Shown here: piece by piece, positions 52,119 through 59,045 of the stretch | How positions within the stretch are numbered: the first letter of the stretch is position 1 | Layout: every line of letters starts with the position of its first letter | Origin: Pseudomonadota bacterium | GTDB taxonomy: Bacteria > Pseudomonadota > Gammaproteobacteria > QQUJ01 | Direction: 5' to 3' | NCBI GenBank assembly: GCA_008501635.1 | Contig: QQUJ01000010.1 | Location: 248,001 to 312,000, forward strand | Length of the DNA: 64,000 bases | Position numbers and translations under genes: made by a program | The notes under the pieces: generated by a model | The model's input: only the letters and a program-made list of their open reading frames with translations | The model's database searches: none | What the model was told of the DNA's origin: nothing

Positions 52119-54173
52119 GTGACGCAACTGCGGGGCATCGGGGAACGGGTTGCACAGAGTCTGCAACGCCTGGGCATCGTTACCGTCCAGGATGTGCTGT
52201 TTCACCTGCCGTTGCGCTATCAGGATCGCACCCGCGTCACCGCCATCGGCGCGCTGCGCGCGGGCGACGAGGTGGTGATCGAAGGCGAGGTGCAGCTCGC
52301 CGAGATCGCCTTCGGCAGACGCCGCGCGCTGCTGGTGCGGGTGAGCGACGGCACCGGTTCGCTGACCTTGCGTCTCTTTCACTTTTCGACTCAACAGCAG
52401 CGCGCCTTCGAGCGCGGGCGCCGGGTACGCTGTTTTGGTGAGGTGCGCCGCGGTCCCGCGACCCTGGAGCTGGTACACCCCGAGTATCGCTTTGTCATTG
52501 CGGGTGCAGAAGAGGGTGCCGAGGAGACACTGACGCCCATCTACCCGACGACCGAGGGCGTGGGTCAGGCGACGTTGCGGCGCCTGACCGATGCGGCATT
52601 GCTGTTGCTGCACGCGGGCGCATTGACCGAGTGGTTGCCCGATGACGTGCTGCGCATGCTCAAAATGCCCGTGCTGGACACTGCGTTACGTCTGCTGCAT
52701 CGACCCCCTCCCGAGGTGGATCTGGCAGCCCTGCGCACCGGGCGCCATCCGGCGCAACAGCGCCTGGCGTTTGAAGAACTGTTGGCACAGCACCTCAGTC
52801 TGCGGCGGCTGCGCGAGCGTATGAAGCGTCATCGGGCGCCGATGCTGCGCGGTGATGGCACGCTCAGTTCAGCGTTGGCGGCCGCGTTGCCCTTTCGACT
52901 CACCCGCGCCCAACGGCGCGTCATCGACGAGGTGCGCGCAGACCTTGCCGAAGACCACCCGATGTTGCGCCTGGTGCAGGGGGATGTCGGCTCGGGTAAA
53001 ACCGTTGTCGCGGCACTCTGCGCGCTCGGCGCGATCGAGGCGGGTTATCAGGTGGCGCTGATGGCGCCCACCGAACTGCTCGCCGAACAGCATCTGAAGA
53101 ACTTTGCCCATTGGTTGACCCCGCTCAATGTCGCTGTGGGGTGGCTCGGGGGCAAGAGTCGCGGACGCGCCCGTCAGCAGGCGCTGGAAGCATTGAGCGC
53201 GGGCGCGACCCAGCTCATGGTGGGCACCCACGCGCTGTTTCAGGATGACGTGCGCTTCAATAACCTGGGGCTGGTCATCGTCGACGAGCAGCACCGCTTT
53301 GGCGTTCACCAACGCATGGCGTTGCGCAACAAGGGGCAGGCCGGCGACAGCCATCCGCACCAGCTGATCATGACCGCCACACCGATCCCGCGCACCCTGG
53401 CGATGACCGCTTATGCCGATCTCGACACCTCGGTGATCGATGAGCTTCCGCCGGGGCGTTCGCCGGTGACCACGGTGGCGCTGCCCGATACGCGGCGTGG
53501 CGAGGTTCTGCAGCGGGTCGAGTCGGTCTGCGCGGGTGGCGGTCAGGCCTACTGGGTGTGCACCCTGATCGAGGAGTCGGAGACGCTGCAGGCGCAGGCC
53601 GCGGAGGAGACTGCACAGCAGCTGGCGGCGGCGTTGCCGCAGTTGCGTGTGGCGTTGGTGCACGGGCGCATGAAAGCGGCGGTGAAGGAAGGGGTGATGG
53701 CGGCCTTCAACGCCGCCGCAATCGATCTGCTGGTGGCGACGACTGTGATCGAGGTGGGTGTGGACGTGCCCAACGCCAGCCTGATGATCGTCGAGAATCC
53801 GGAGCGGCTGGGCCTGGCGCAGCTCCACCAGCTGCGCGGCCGCGTGGGTCGGGGTGCCGCGCAGAGCCACTGTGTGCTGCTCTATAAACCACCGCTGTCG
53901 GACAATGCGCGCGAGCGGCTGGCGATCTTGCGCGAGACCAACGATGGCTTCGAGGTGGCGCGCCGCGATCTGGAGCTGCGCGGTCCCGGCGAGGTGCTCG
54001 GCACGCGCCAGAGCGGTATGTTGCAGCTCAAGGTGGCTGATCTACTGCGCGATCAGGCGCTGATTCCCCAGGTGCAGCGGGTGGCGGCTGAGCTGTTCAG
54101 CCGTTATCCCGGCCATGTGGATCCCCTGATCCGGCGTTGGTTGGGCGAAGCGCCGCGCTACGGAACCGTGTGA
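52119..54173 (+). CDS. recG: ATP-dependent DNA helicase RecG
   Basis: A 684-residue helicase that remodels stalled forks and recombination intermediates. The wedge/OB region (QDVLFHLPLRYQDRTRVTAI) is at the N-terminus. Helicase motifs: LVQGDVGSGKTVVAALCALG (Walker A), VIVDEQHRFGVHQRMALR (DEQH box), MTATPIPRTLAMTAY, VATTVIEVGVDVPNASLMIV and QLHQLRGRVGRGAAQS. GTG 52119 is used but has no ribosome-binding site, and family homology (LSELPVTQLRGIG) runs slightly upstream of it without an in-frame start. The upstream decayed gene may have altered the start. Confidence 0.93.
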   Translation: MTQLRGIGERVAQSLQRLGIVTVQDVLFHLPLRYQDRTRVTAIGALRAGDEVVIEGEVQLAEIAFGRRRALLVRVSDGTGSLTLRLFHFSTQQQRAFERGRRVRCFGEVRRGPATLELVHPEYRFVIAGAEEGAEETLTPIYPTTEGVGQATLRRLTDAALLLLHAGALTEWLPDDVLRMLKMPVLDTALRLLHRPPPEVDLAALRTGRHPAQQRLAFEELLAQHLSLRRLRERMKRHRAPMLRGDGTLSSALAAALPFRLTRAQRRVIDEVRADLAEDHPMLRLVQGDVGSGKTVVAALCALGAIEAGYQVALMAPTELLAEQHLKNFAHWLTPLNVAVGWLGGKSRGRARQQALEALSAGATQLMVGTHALFQDDVRFNNLGLVIVDEQHRFGVHQRMALRNKGQAGDSHPHQLIMTATPIPRTLAMTAYADLDTSVIDELPPGRSPVTTVALPDTRRGEVLQRVESVCAGGGQAYWVCTLIEESETLQAQAAEETAQQLAAALPQLRVALVHGRMKAAVKEGVMAAFNAAAIDLLVATTVIEVGVDVPNASLMIVENPERLGLAQLHQLRGRVGRGAAQSHCVLLYKPPLSDNARERLAILRETNDGFEVARRDLELRGPGEVLGTRQSGMLQLKVADLLRDQALIPQVQRVAAELFSRYPGHVDPLIRRWLGEAPRYGTV

Positions 54174-54288
54174 GGCGCAGCCCGTCCTCAGTTTCCCGCA
54201 AAGATGTAGAATACGCGCCCAGTTGATCGATGAGGTGCAGGCAAACAATGCGCGGTGACACCCCGCTTCGCAACCCAGTAACCCGGCC

Positions 54289-55200
54289 GTGGCGGCGACC
54301 GCGATGATGGCGCGTCTGGTCGAACGGTTGCCCGGGCGGCTGCCTGATTTTGCGCGCCTGGTGCGGCTCGACAAGCCGATCGGCATCTACCTGCTGTTGT
54401 GGCCGCCGCTGTGGGCGTTGTGGATTGCCGGTGACGGCCGTCCCGATCCGCTGGTGGTGGCGGTGTTCGTGGCGGGGGTGATTCTGATGCGCTCCGCCGG
54501 CTGCGCCATCAACGATTACGCCGATCGTCACTTCGATGGTCACGTGGCCCGCACCCAGGCGCGCATGATCCCCGCCGGTCGCATCCGGCCGCGCGAGGCA
54601 GTGGTGGCCTTTGCGGTATTGTCGCTGTGCGCCTTTGCCCTGGTGCTGCTGATGAACTGGCTCACCATCGGGCTCTCGCTCATCGGCCTGGCGCTGGCGG
54701 CGGTCTACCCCTATTCCAAGCGCCATACCTACCTGCCGCAGGTGGTGCTGGGGGCGGCGTTTGGCTGGGCGGTGCCGATGGCGTTTGCGGCGCAGACCGG
54801 TACGGTGCCGGCACTGGGCTGGTTGATGTACGTGACGGCCATCCTCTGGGCCACCGCCTACGACACCATGTACGCCATGGTGGACCGCAAGGACGATCTG
54901 AAGATCGGCATCAAATCCACCGCCATCCTGTTCGGCGAACTGGACAAGTTGATCATCGGGATCCTGCAGGCGCTGGTGCTGGGTGCGCTGTTTCTCATCG
55001 GGCAGCAGGCCAAACTGGGCGGCTTCTATTACATGGGACTGACGGTCGCGGCCGGGCTGGCGATCTATGAGCAGTGGATGATCCGCGAACGCGAACCCGC
55101 TGCCTGTTTCAGGGCATTTTTGCACAACAACTGGTTCGGTCTGGTGGTCTTCTGCGGAGTGGTACTCGATTTCTGGGCGCGGGGGCGGGTTGGGGTGTAG
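54289..55200 (+). CDS. ubiA: 4-hydroxybenzoate polyprenyltransferase UbiA
   Basis: A 303-residue membrane prenyltransferase in ubiquinone biosynthesis. It has about nine helices. The two prenyl-diphosphate/Mg binding motifs are NDYADRHFDGHVARTQARMI (near residue 70) and DTMYAMVDRKDDLKIGIKST (near 195). LDKPIGIYLLLWPPLWALW at the N-terminus is typical. GTG 54289 is used; ATG 54304 or 54307 would lose only five or six residues. A CGCAAAG repeat element lies downstream, then converging comF. Confidence 0.93.
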   Translation: MAATAMMARLVERLPGRLPDFARLVRLDKPIGIYLLLWPPLWALWIAGDGRPDPLVVAVFVAGVILMRSAGCAINDYADRHFDGHVARTQARMIPAGRIRPREAVVAFAVLSLCAFALVLLMNWLTIGLSLIGLALAAVYPYSKRHTYLPQVVLGAAFGWAVPMAFAAQTGTVPALGWLMYVTAILWATAYDTMYAMVDRKDDLKIGIKSTAILFGELDKLIIGILQALVLGALFLIGQQAKLGGFYYMGLTVAAGLAIYEQWMIREREPAACFRAFLHNNWFGLVVFCGVVLDFWARGRVGV

Positions 55201-55218
55201 AGGCTGCGGGTATTATTG

Positions 55219-55295
55219 AACTTTGTCTCGCGCAAAGGCGCCAAGATCGCCAGGCAAAACAAACCCTTTGCGTTCTTTGCGCGAGACAAAGCTGA
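55219..55295. repeat. CGCAAAG inverted-repeat element, copy 3 (ubiA-comF gap)
   Basis: CTTTGTCTCGCGCAAAG (55221-55237) is repeated exactly as its reverse complement at 55275-55291, with GGCGCCAAGATCGCC and CCTTTGCGTT inside. Only about 37 bp separate the arms. The transcript would form a strong hairpin and could end the converging ubiA and comF transcripts. Confidence 0.85.
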
Positions 55296-55321
55296 ATCAA
55301 TATTCGCGGCTTCCGCCGCTC

Positions 55322-56068
55322 CTACCGCCCCGCCGCCGGTGTGCGGCACACCGCCCACACCTCCACCCGCTCCACGCCCGCGCGACGCAGCATGCGTGTC
55401 AGTTCGGTGACCGTGGCACCGGTGGTGACGACATCGTCGATCAGTGCGACGTGGCGGATGTTCCGGAGATCCCTGACACGAAAAGCGCCGTGCAGGTTGC
55501 GGCGTCGCTCCAGTGCGCTGAGTCCGGTCTGCTGGGATGTGGGGAGCTGTCGTCGGCACCGCTGTGGTTGCAGCGGGATCTGCAACCGCCTCGCCAGCGG
55601 GCGCGCCAGCTCCAGCGCCTGGTTGAAGCCGCGTTCGCGCAGGCGCCGCGGGTGCAGCGGCACCGGGATCAGCGCCTGCGGGTAGGTACCCGGCGTAAGC
55701 CGCTGTTGCAGGTAGTCGACCAGCAGATCACCCAACACCCGTGCATGGCTCAGACGGCCCTGGAATTTGAGCCCGCCGATCAACTCGTCGGCGGGTGGCA
55801 GATAGCGGAACGGGGTGAGACAGCGATCAAACAGCGGGCGTTTCTTCAGGCACCGCCCGCACGGCAGGTGAGTGGTGCCCGCCGCGGTGGGGAGGGCGCA
55901 GATCGGGCAGCAGGGGTCACTGACCGTCAGCTCCTGCTGACAACCCGGGCACAGATCGCGCCGGCCGGGTGCATGGTCTCCGCACAAGACGCAGGTGGGC
56001 GGATAGAGCCAGTGCTGTATACTTCCTCGGAAGTGTGTACCTAACGCAAACCATTGATCTTTAGTCAT
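55322..56068 (-). CDS. comF: ComF/GntX-family amidophosphoribosyltransferase-like protein
   Basis: A 248-residue protein of the ComF group, linked to DNA uptake or use of DNA as nutrient. The N-terminal zinc ribbons read PPTCVLCGDHAPG, DLCPGCQQEL and CCPICALP with CGRC. The phosphoribosyltransferase PRPP loop is VALIDDVVTTGATVTELTRM. Family members normally begin close to the WLYPPTCVLCG stretch, so the first about 17 residues (MTKDQWFALGTHFRGSI) look like an extension created at the island boundary. In many gammaproteobacteria comF is the divergent neighbour of bioB, here separated by the island. Confidence 0.9.
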   Translation of the reverse strand: MTKDQWFALGTHFRGSIQHWLYPPTCVLCGDHAPGRRDLCPGCQQELTVSDPCCPICALPTAAGTTHLPCGRCLKKRPLFDRCLTPFRYLPPADELIGGLKFQGRLSHARVLGDLLVDYLQQRLTPGTYPQALIPVPLHPRRLRERGFNQALELARPLARRLQIPLQPQRCRRQLPTSQQTGLSALERRRNLHGAFRVRDLRNIRHVALIDDVVTTGATVTELTRMLRRAGVERVEVWAVCRTPAAGR

Positions 56069-56139
56069 TTGTCACCCCCTCCTTGGGGTGTGTTAATATG
56101 ATACTTGACACAAATATAATAATGGGCAATACTAAGCCC

Positions 56140-57084
56140 ATGAACAAGAAAATCGACACCATCGTTAACAATATCCCACGGGCCTGCGCTGATGAAACCG
56201 CTGCCGTGCTGTTCTTAGAAGCGCAACGGTGGGGTGATATGCCAATCTGTGCGCACTGCGAGTCTGAGAACGTCTACCAGATGAAGGGCCGTGATGGTGA
56301 GCGTAACAAGCGGTTCCTGTGGCGTTGTAAGGACTGCGGAAAGCAATACACCGTTCGCGTTGGCACCGTGTTTGAAGATTCCCGTATTCCCCTGCGCCAC
56401 TGGTGCTACGCGTTCTGGGCTGCCTGTGCCAGTAAAAAGGGTGTTTCAGCCCTTCAGATTAAGCGCCAGACTCAAGTGACCTATAAAAGCGCTCTGTTCA
56501 TGATGCACCGCATCCGATTCGCCATGGCGGATGAACCCGGTGCGCCACGCCCATTGACTGGAACGGTTGAGGTCGATGAAACCTACGTAGGCGGGAAACC
56601 CCGGCACCGTGGCCCCCAAAACCCAAAGAAACGAGGCCGTGGGACTGACAAGCCACCCGTGGTAGCCATCGTTGAACGTAATGGCGACGTGCGCGCCGCT
56701 GTCGTTGATAAGGTCAACGCCAAGAACCTCAAGCGGATGATCCGCGAGAATGTGGACCAAAGCGCCAAGATCATGACTGACGAAGCCAGCTTCTACAAAG
56801 GTTTGGGCAAAGAGTTCGAGGGTGGTCATCACACGGTAGTTCACAGCCGAGGCGAGTACTCTCGGGGCGATGTGACCACGAACGCCGTAGAAGGCTTCTT
56901 TTCGATCCTCAAACGCGGAATCAACGGCACGTTCCACAGCGTCAGCAAGAAGCATCTGCACCGCTATGTGGGGGAATTCGCCTTCCGATACAACACGCGG
57001 AAGATCACGGACGGTGAGCGAGTTATAACGGTTATAAAGAAGGCTGAAGGCAAGCGGTTGATGTACAAGGCTCCAGCGGAGTGA
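56140..57084 (+). CDS. IS1595/ISXO2-family transposase
   Basis: A 314-residue transposase from ATG 56140 (MNKKIDTIV); ATG 56098 is also in frame. It has the zinc-ribbon at the N-terminus (CAHCESENVYQMKGRD; CKDCGKQYTVRVGTVFEDS) and an ISXO2-type DDE core: VEVDETYVGGKPRH, KIMTDEASFYKGLG and TNAVEGFFSILKRGINGTFH with HLHRYVGEFAFRYNTRK. All appear intact. I cannot identify clean terminal inverted repeats around it. It may have brought in the island or be a later passenger. Confidence 0.9.
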   Translation: MNKKIDTIVNNIPRACADETAAVLFLEAQRWGDMPICAHCESENVYQMKGRDGERNKRFLWRCKDCGKQYTVRVGTVFEDSRIPLRHWCYAFWAACASKKGVSALQIKRQTQVTYKSALFMMHRIRFAMADEPGAPRPLTGTVEVDETYVGGKPRHRGPQNPKKRGRGTDKPPVVAIVERNGDVRAAVVDKVNAKNLKRMIRENVDQSAKIMTDEASFYKGLGKEFEGGHHTVVHSRGEYSRGDVTTNAVEGFFSILKRGINGTFHSVSKKHLHRYVGEFAFRYNTRKITDGERVITVIKKAEGKRLMYKAPAE

Positions 57085-57106
57085 CGGGGCAGTTTCCTGC
57101 CCCGTC
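57083..57106 (+). terminator. Hairpin at the transposase stop
   Basis: GACGGGGCAG (57083-57092) and CTGCCCCGTC (57097-57106) form a perfect 10-bp stem around TTTC. It overlaps the transposase stop codon and lies beside the end of the converging tiny ORF. No clear T-run is present. Confidence 0.6.
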
Positions 57107-57116
57107 GATTGCTGAC

Positions 57117-57215
57117 CTATTTCGGCCAAGAGCGCCAATGTGCGCATACTCGCTCCAGACGACCGAAGCGGCGACGCACATAGGCACGGACATGAACGGT
57201 TTTTACAGTGTTCAT
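57117..57215 (-). CDS. Tiny basic protein (32 residues) with perfect Shine-Dalgarno
   Basis: ATG 57215 is preceded by AGGAGGTGAG at ideal spacing. The 32-residue product begins MNTVKTVHVRAYVRRRFGRL and ends VCAHWRSWPK. It is strongly basic with one Cys-His pair. It is encoded opposite the transposase and ends 11 bp from the transposase hairpin, so it may be part of the mobile element. I know no named family; the quality of the start signal is the main support. Confidence 0.6.
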   Translation of the reverse strand: MNTVKTVHVRAYVRRRFGRLERVCAHWRSWPK

Positions 57216-57217
57216 AT

Positions 57218-57241
57218 CTCACCTCCTATGTTGAGAGGTGA
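57218..57241 (-). promoter_or_regulatory. Hairpin that can sequester the ribosome-binding site of the tiny ORF
   Basis: On the minus strand CTCACCTC (57241-57234) pairs with GAGGTGAG (57225-57218), the latter being the Shine-Dalgarno sequence of the 32-residue ORF. The 8-bp stem with an 8-nt loop could hide the site until melted or displaced. Confidence 0.6.
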
Positions 57242-57341
57242 GAGCGTCTTACTAGACTTACCTAAGGTCCTGTACTAACATCGCAGGCGCAACTGACCGG
57301 TAAGCGGCGATAGGTCCGCTCTCTTAACCCACCACCTAAGG

Positions 57342-57444
57342 TGGTGCCGGTGACAGGGATCGAACCTGCATGGGCTACCTCGGCAAAGGATCACAGCCCA
57401 CTAGGACCCAAACCTAGCGCGTATACCATTTTCGCCACACCGGC
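57342..57444 (-). tRNA. Class II tRNA-like gene, leucine-type body with UGG (proline) anticodon
   Basis: Read on the minus strand from 57444: acceptor GCCGGTG pairs with CACCGGC, followed by A73 and an encoded CCA (57344-57342). The D-arm GCG-AAAATGGTATA-CGC has G18G19. The anticodon arm is CTAGG-TTTGGGT-CCTAG, giving anticodon TGG (57410-57408) with U33 and G37. A 31-nt variable region contains a GGGCT/AGCCC stem. The T-arm is GCAGG-TTCGATC-CCTGT. The D-arm, CTAG-type anticodon stem, A73 and long variable arm are leucine features; the anticodon reads proline codons. All stems are intact, so it is probably functional. Charging identity is unproven. Confidence 0.75.
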
Positions 57445-57448
57445 AAAG

Positions 57449-57479
57449 CAGAACCGCTCTTCGGAGCGGTTCTGTTTTT
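57449..57479 (+). terminator. Intrinsic terminator (plus strand) next to the tRNA-like gene
   Basis: CAGAACCGCTC-TTCG-GAGCGGTTCTG followed by TTTTTA is a textbook terminator with a stable UUCG loop on the plus strand. It would stop read-through from the transposase side before the gene at 57486. On the minus strand it stands between that gene and the tRNA. Confidence 0.85.
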
Positions 57480-57485
57480 AAGTGT

Positions 57486-57986
57486 TCATGGTATTTCCCC
57501 TTTATAGTCTTTAATGGCGTATACAGCCTTTTTGCCCTCTACGTTCTTGATAAGACCTTTTTGCGAAATCCTGTACAGCTTCGAATTAAGTTTTGATCGC
57601 TCAGAGATTTCGCCGGTTTTCTTGTACAGCGCAATGATGATTTGATCGAGGCTGGCTACTCCGCCGTATTCCTCAATTATTGAGAGGATCTGGAAATCCG
57701 CCTGTTCGCTAGGCCCTATAGCGAGTTGCTTAATCAACTCTTCGGGAAGGCCCTCAAGATCTGACGGCAACAGTGTGAGCCTGGGTACATCGCTGGTAGG
57801 GTGATCAACTTGCGCTGCTTCGCCGCGACTAAATTGCTCTAAGTCGGCGTAGAGGGATTCGAATTTCTTGATGCGGTCGGCACAATTTTGCCAACCCCTT
57901 GAGTTTTCGCTAAATTTTTGTAGGCACTTATGATTATAGGCGATTTGTGCCTTGACAAAATCAAGGTGTTTCTTTAGTCTATCCAT
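57486..57986 (-). CDS. Island protein with C-terminal winged-helix-like domain
   Basis: A 166-residue protein of unknown family. Residues 1-55 are charged and probably coiled (MDRLKKHLDFVKAQIAYNHK). The last about 70 residues have the pattern of a winged helix: FQILSIIEEYGGVASLDQII, YKKTGEISERSKLNSKLYRI and GLIKNVEGKKAVYAIKDY. It may be a DNA-binding regulator of the island. A strong minus-strand promoter at 58108-58136 and paired palindromes lie upstream, and the tRNA-like gene lies downstream in the same direction. Confidence 0.65.
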   Translation of the reverse strand: MDRLKKHLDFVKAQIAYNHKCLQKFSENSRGWQNCADRIKKFESLYADLEQFSRGEAAQVDHPTSDVPRLTLLPSDLEGLPEELIKQLAIGPSEQADFQILSIIEEYGGVASLDQIIIALYKKTGEISERSKLNSKLYRISQKGLIKNVEGKKAVYAIKDYKGEIP

Positions 57987-58041
57987 CGTTAATCGTCGCC
58001 ACGGTTAACTAACGTTTAAGGGATGTCATGCCTTGCGCGGC

Positions 58042-58104
58042 ATAAGCCCCGAGTCTCAGGAAGCCCGGAATGCCGTCAGCATTCTGGGCTTTCACTTATG
58101 GGGC
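58042..58104 (-). other. Structured 5' leader of the winged-helix-like gene
   Basis: AAGCCCGGAATGC (58061-58073) and GCATTCTGGGCTT (58079-58091) form a 13-bp stem with one mismatch, nested inside GCCCC/GGGGC (58046-58050 and 58100-58104). A smaller ATGCC/GGCAT hairpin adjoins at 58028-58043. All are in the predicted 115-nt leader. No T-run follows, so it is not an obvious terminator. Confidence 0.55.
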
Positions 58105-58107
58105 TGC

Positions 58108-58136
58108 AATATACTCCCGCGTGAAATTGGCGTCAA
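58108..58136 (-). promoter_or_regulatory. Sigma-70-type promoter of the winged-helix-like gene
   Basis: On the minus strand TTGACG (58136-58131) and TATATT (58113-58108) are spaced by exactly 17 bp. Transcription would start near 58101 and run through the structured leader into the gene ending at 57486. Confidence 0.75.
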
Positions 58137-58149
58137 GTTGTAAGGATTC

Positions 58150-58186
58150 TTTGCAAGTGGCGCAAATGATTTGCAGCGAGTGCAAA
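58150..58186. promoter_or_regulatory. Tandem 17-bp palindromes (probable operator)
   Basis: TTTGCAAGTGGCGCAAA (58150-58166, one mismatch) and TTTGCAGCGAGTGCAAA (58170-58186, perfect TTTGCA-N5-TGCAAA) start 20 bp apart, about two helical turns. They lie 14 bp upstream of the -35 box of the minus-strand promoter and overlap the start of a small plus-strand ORF, so a regulator could control both. Confidence 0.65.
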
Positions 58187-58368
58187 ACGAATGGAAAACG
58201 AATAGAGCGGAAAAGTTGGCTGCGAAAGAAAAACGGAATCGAGGGCCAGAACCCGAGTTGCTGAAGATTGTAGGCGACTGGCGGGGTGCTATGGGAAAGG
58301 CTGTTAAGAAAATGCGGCCTAAGGATGGATGGCCTGAGCCAGAAAAGAAGCCGAAGAAGGATAAGTAG
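58180..58368 (+). CDS. Possible small lysine-rich island protein
   Basis: About 62 residues from GTG 58180 (TTG 58171 is also in frame). The sequence GPEPELLKIVGDWRGAMGKA and KKMRPKDGWPEPEKKPKK resembles small conserved island proteins I have seen with a GDW...KKxRPxxGWP pattern, but the family has no known function. There is no good ribosome-binding site, and the start lies in the tandem palindromes. It ends 15 bp from converging hicA. Confidence 0.45.
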   Translation: MQNEWKTNRAEKLAAKEKRNRGPEPELLKIVGDWRGAMGKAVKKMRPKDGWPEPEKKPKKDK

Positions 58369-58383
58369 ATAAAAGAGTGTCAA

Positions 58384-58650
58384 CTATTTAATTAATTTGA
58401 GCTTTTTTAGCTGACTTTCTGACCACCCAATCTCCACCAGTAGTTCTTTTAGCAGTTTTGGGCCATAGGTTTTTTTAGGGTGCACATGGACGGTCACACG
58501 CTTGATAGTGTGACCGTCATTTTCTTTTCTGAATGCTTGAATAGCGCCGCGAGTTTCTTCTCTTATCCAGCCGTCTTTCTCCAGGGCCTTAACTAGCTCA
58601 CCTGCCGTAATGTTATTAAGTTGATTCCAAATATTTTGGTGGAAACTCAC
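58384..58650 (-). CDS. hicA: HicA-family toxin (mRNA interferase)
   Basis: An 88-residue HicA/YcfA-type protein with a double-stranded-RNA-binding-like fold. Key parts are TAGELVKALEKDGWIREETR, RVTVHVHPKKTYGPKLLKEL and IGWSESQLKKL; the usual HicA catalytic histidine is probably within VTVHVHPKK, though the normal GSHH motif is replaced by GAIQAF. It begins at GTG 58650, overlapping the hicB stop. It would cleave mRNA when HicB is lost. Confidence 0.82.
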   Translation of the reverse strand: MSFHQNIWNQLNNITAGELVKALEKDGWIREETRGAIQAFRKENDGHTIKRVTVHVHPKKTYGPKLLKELLVEIGWSESQLKKLKLIK

Positions 58651-58943
58651 GTGGCGACCGAAAGTTCTTCAATCCTTGAAAAGCCTTTCTTGTGAAAAAG
58701 CGACTCTATTGGTTGGAAAAACCACGTCTTGAATGAGAACTTTTCTACGCACAAAGGAAGCGGTTCACCGTGCTTGAGTAACGACACTATATAAGCCTCT
58801 GCCGCGTGTTTTACATTCTCAATCGCCTCATCTTCTGTAGTTCCACCAACATGCACACCCTTAAGATCAGGGCAATAGGCGTAAAACTCCTCGCCGTCAG
58901 GTTCTACGTGAATCCTGACGCATATTCTCAAGACTTTGATCAT
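58647..58943 (-). CDS. hicB: HicB-family antitoxin
   Basis: A 98-residue protein with an RNase H-like HicB fold: VEPDGEEFYAYCPDLKGVHV and GGTTEDEAIENVKHAAEAYI. ATG 58943 has AAGGAG upstream. No ribbon-helix-helix or helix-turn-helix follows the HicB domain, so DNA binding must be by another route or another protein. It precedes hicA, the reverse of the commonest hicA-hicB order. Two related palindromes upstream probably are its operator. Confidence 0.82.
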   Translation of the reverse strand: MIKVLRICVRIHVEPDGEEFYAYCPDLKGVHVGGTTEDEAIENVKHAAEAYIVSLLKHGEPLPLCVEKFSFKTWFFQPIESLFHKKGFSRIEELSVAT

Positions 58944-58989
58944 GGCCCAACTCCTTAGACTCCGATAGGGCTCAGAGCCTAACCCATGA

Positions 58990-59044
58990 ACAAACCACAA
59001 CATATTGTGGTTTGTCAGTGTATAACCACCAACATATAGTAGTT
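58990..59044. promoter_or_regulatory. hicBA promoter/operator region with two related palindromes
   Basis: ACAAACCACAA and TTGTGGTTTGT (58990-59015) are perfect 11-bp arms around CATA. A weaker relative, AACCACCAACATATAGTAGTT, lies at 59024-59044, starting 30 bp after the AACCAC of the first. They are positioned 47-101 bp upstream of the hicB start, suitable for autoregulation. Confidence 0.65.
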
Positions 59045-59045
59045 A

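Noticed and set aside
56069-57342. tRNA-targeted integrative element with attachment sites at the tRNA-like gene
   Set aside because: There is no integrase gene, and no repeat of the tRNA 3' end is found at the island ends.
58070-58264. Small plus-strand ORF containing MICSECKTNGKRIERK
   Set aside because: It overlaps the operator and the more protein-like GPEPELLKIVGDWRG frame, and has no ribosome-binding site.
58990-59015. CCACAACATATTGTGG as an NrdR box
   Set aside because: It resembles the box at 29838, but it is part of a longer ACAAACCACAA/TTGTGGTTTGT palindrome before hicBA, with no reductase gene nearby.
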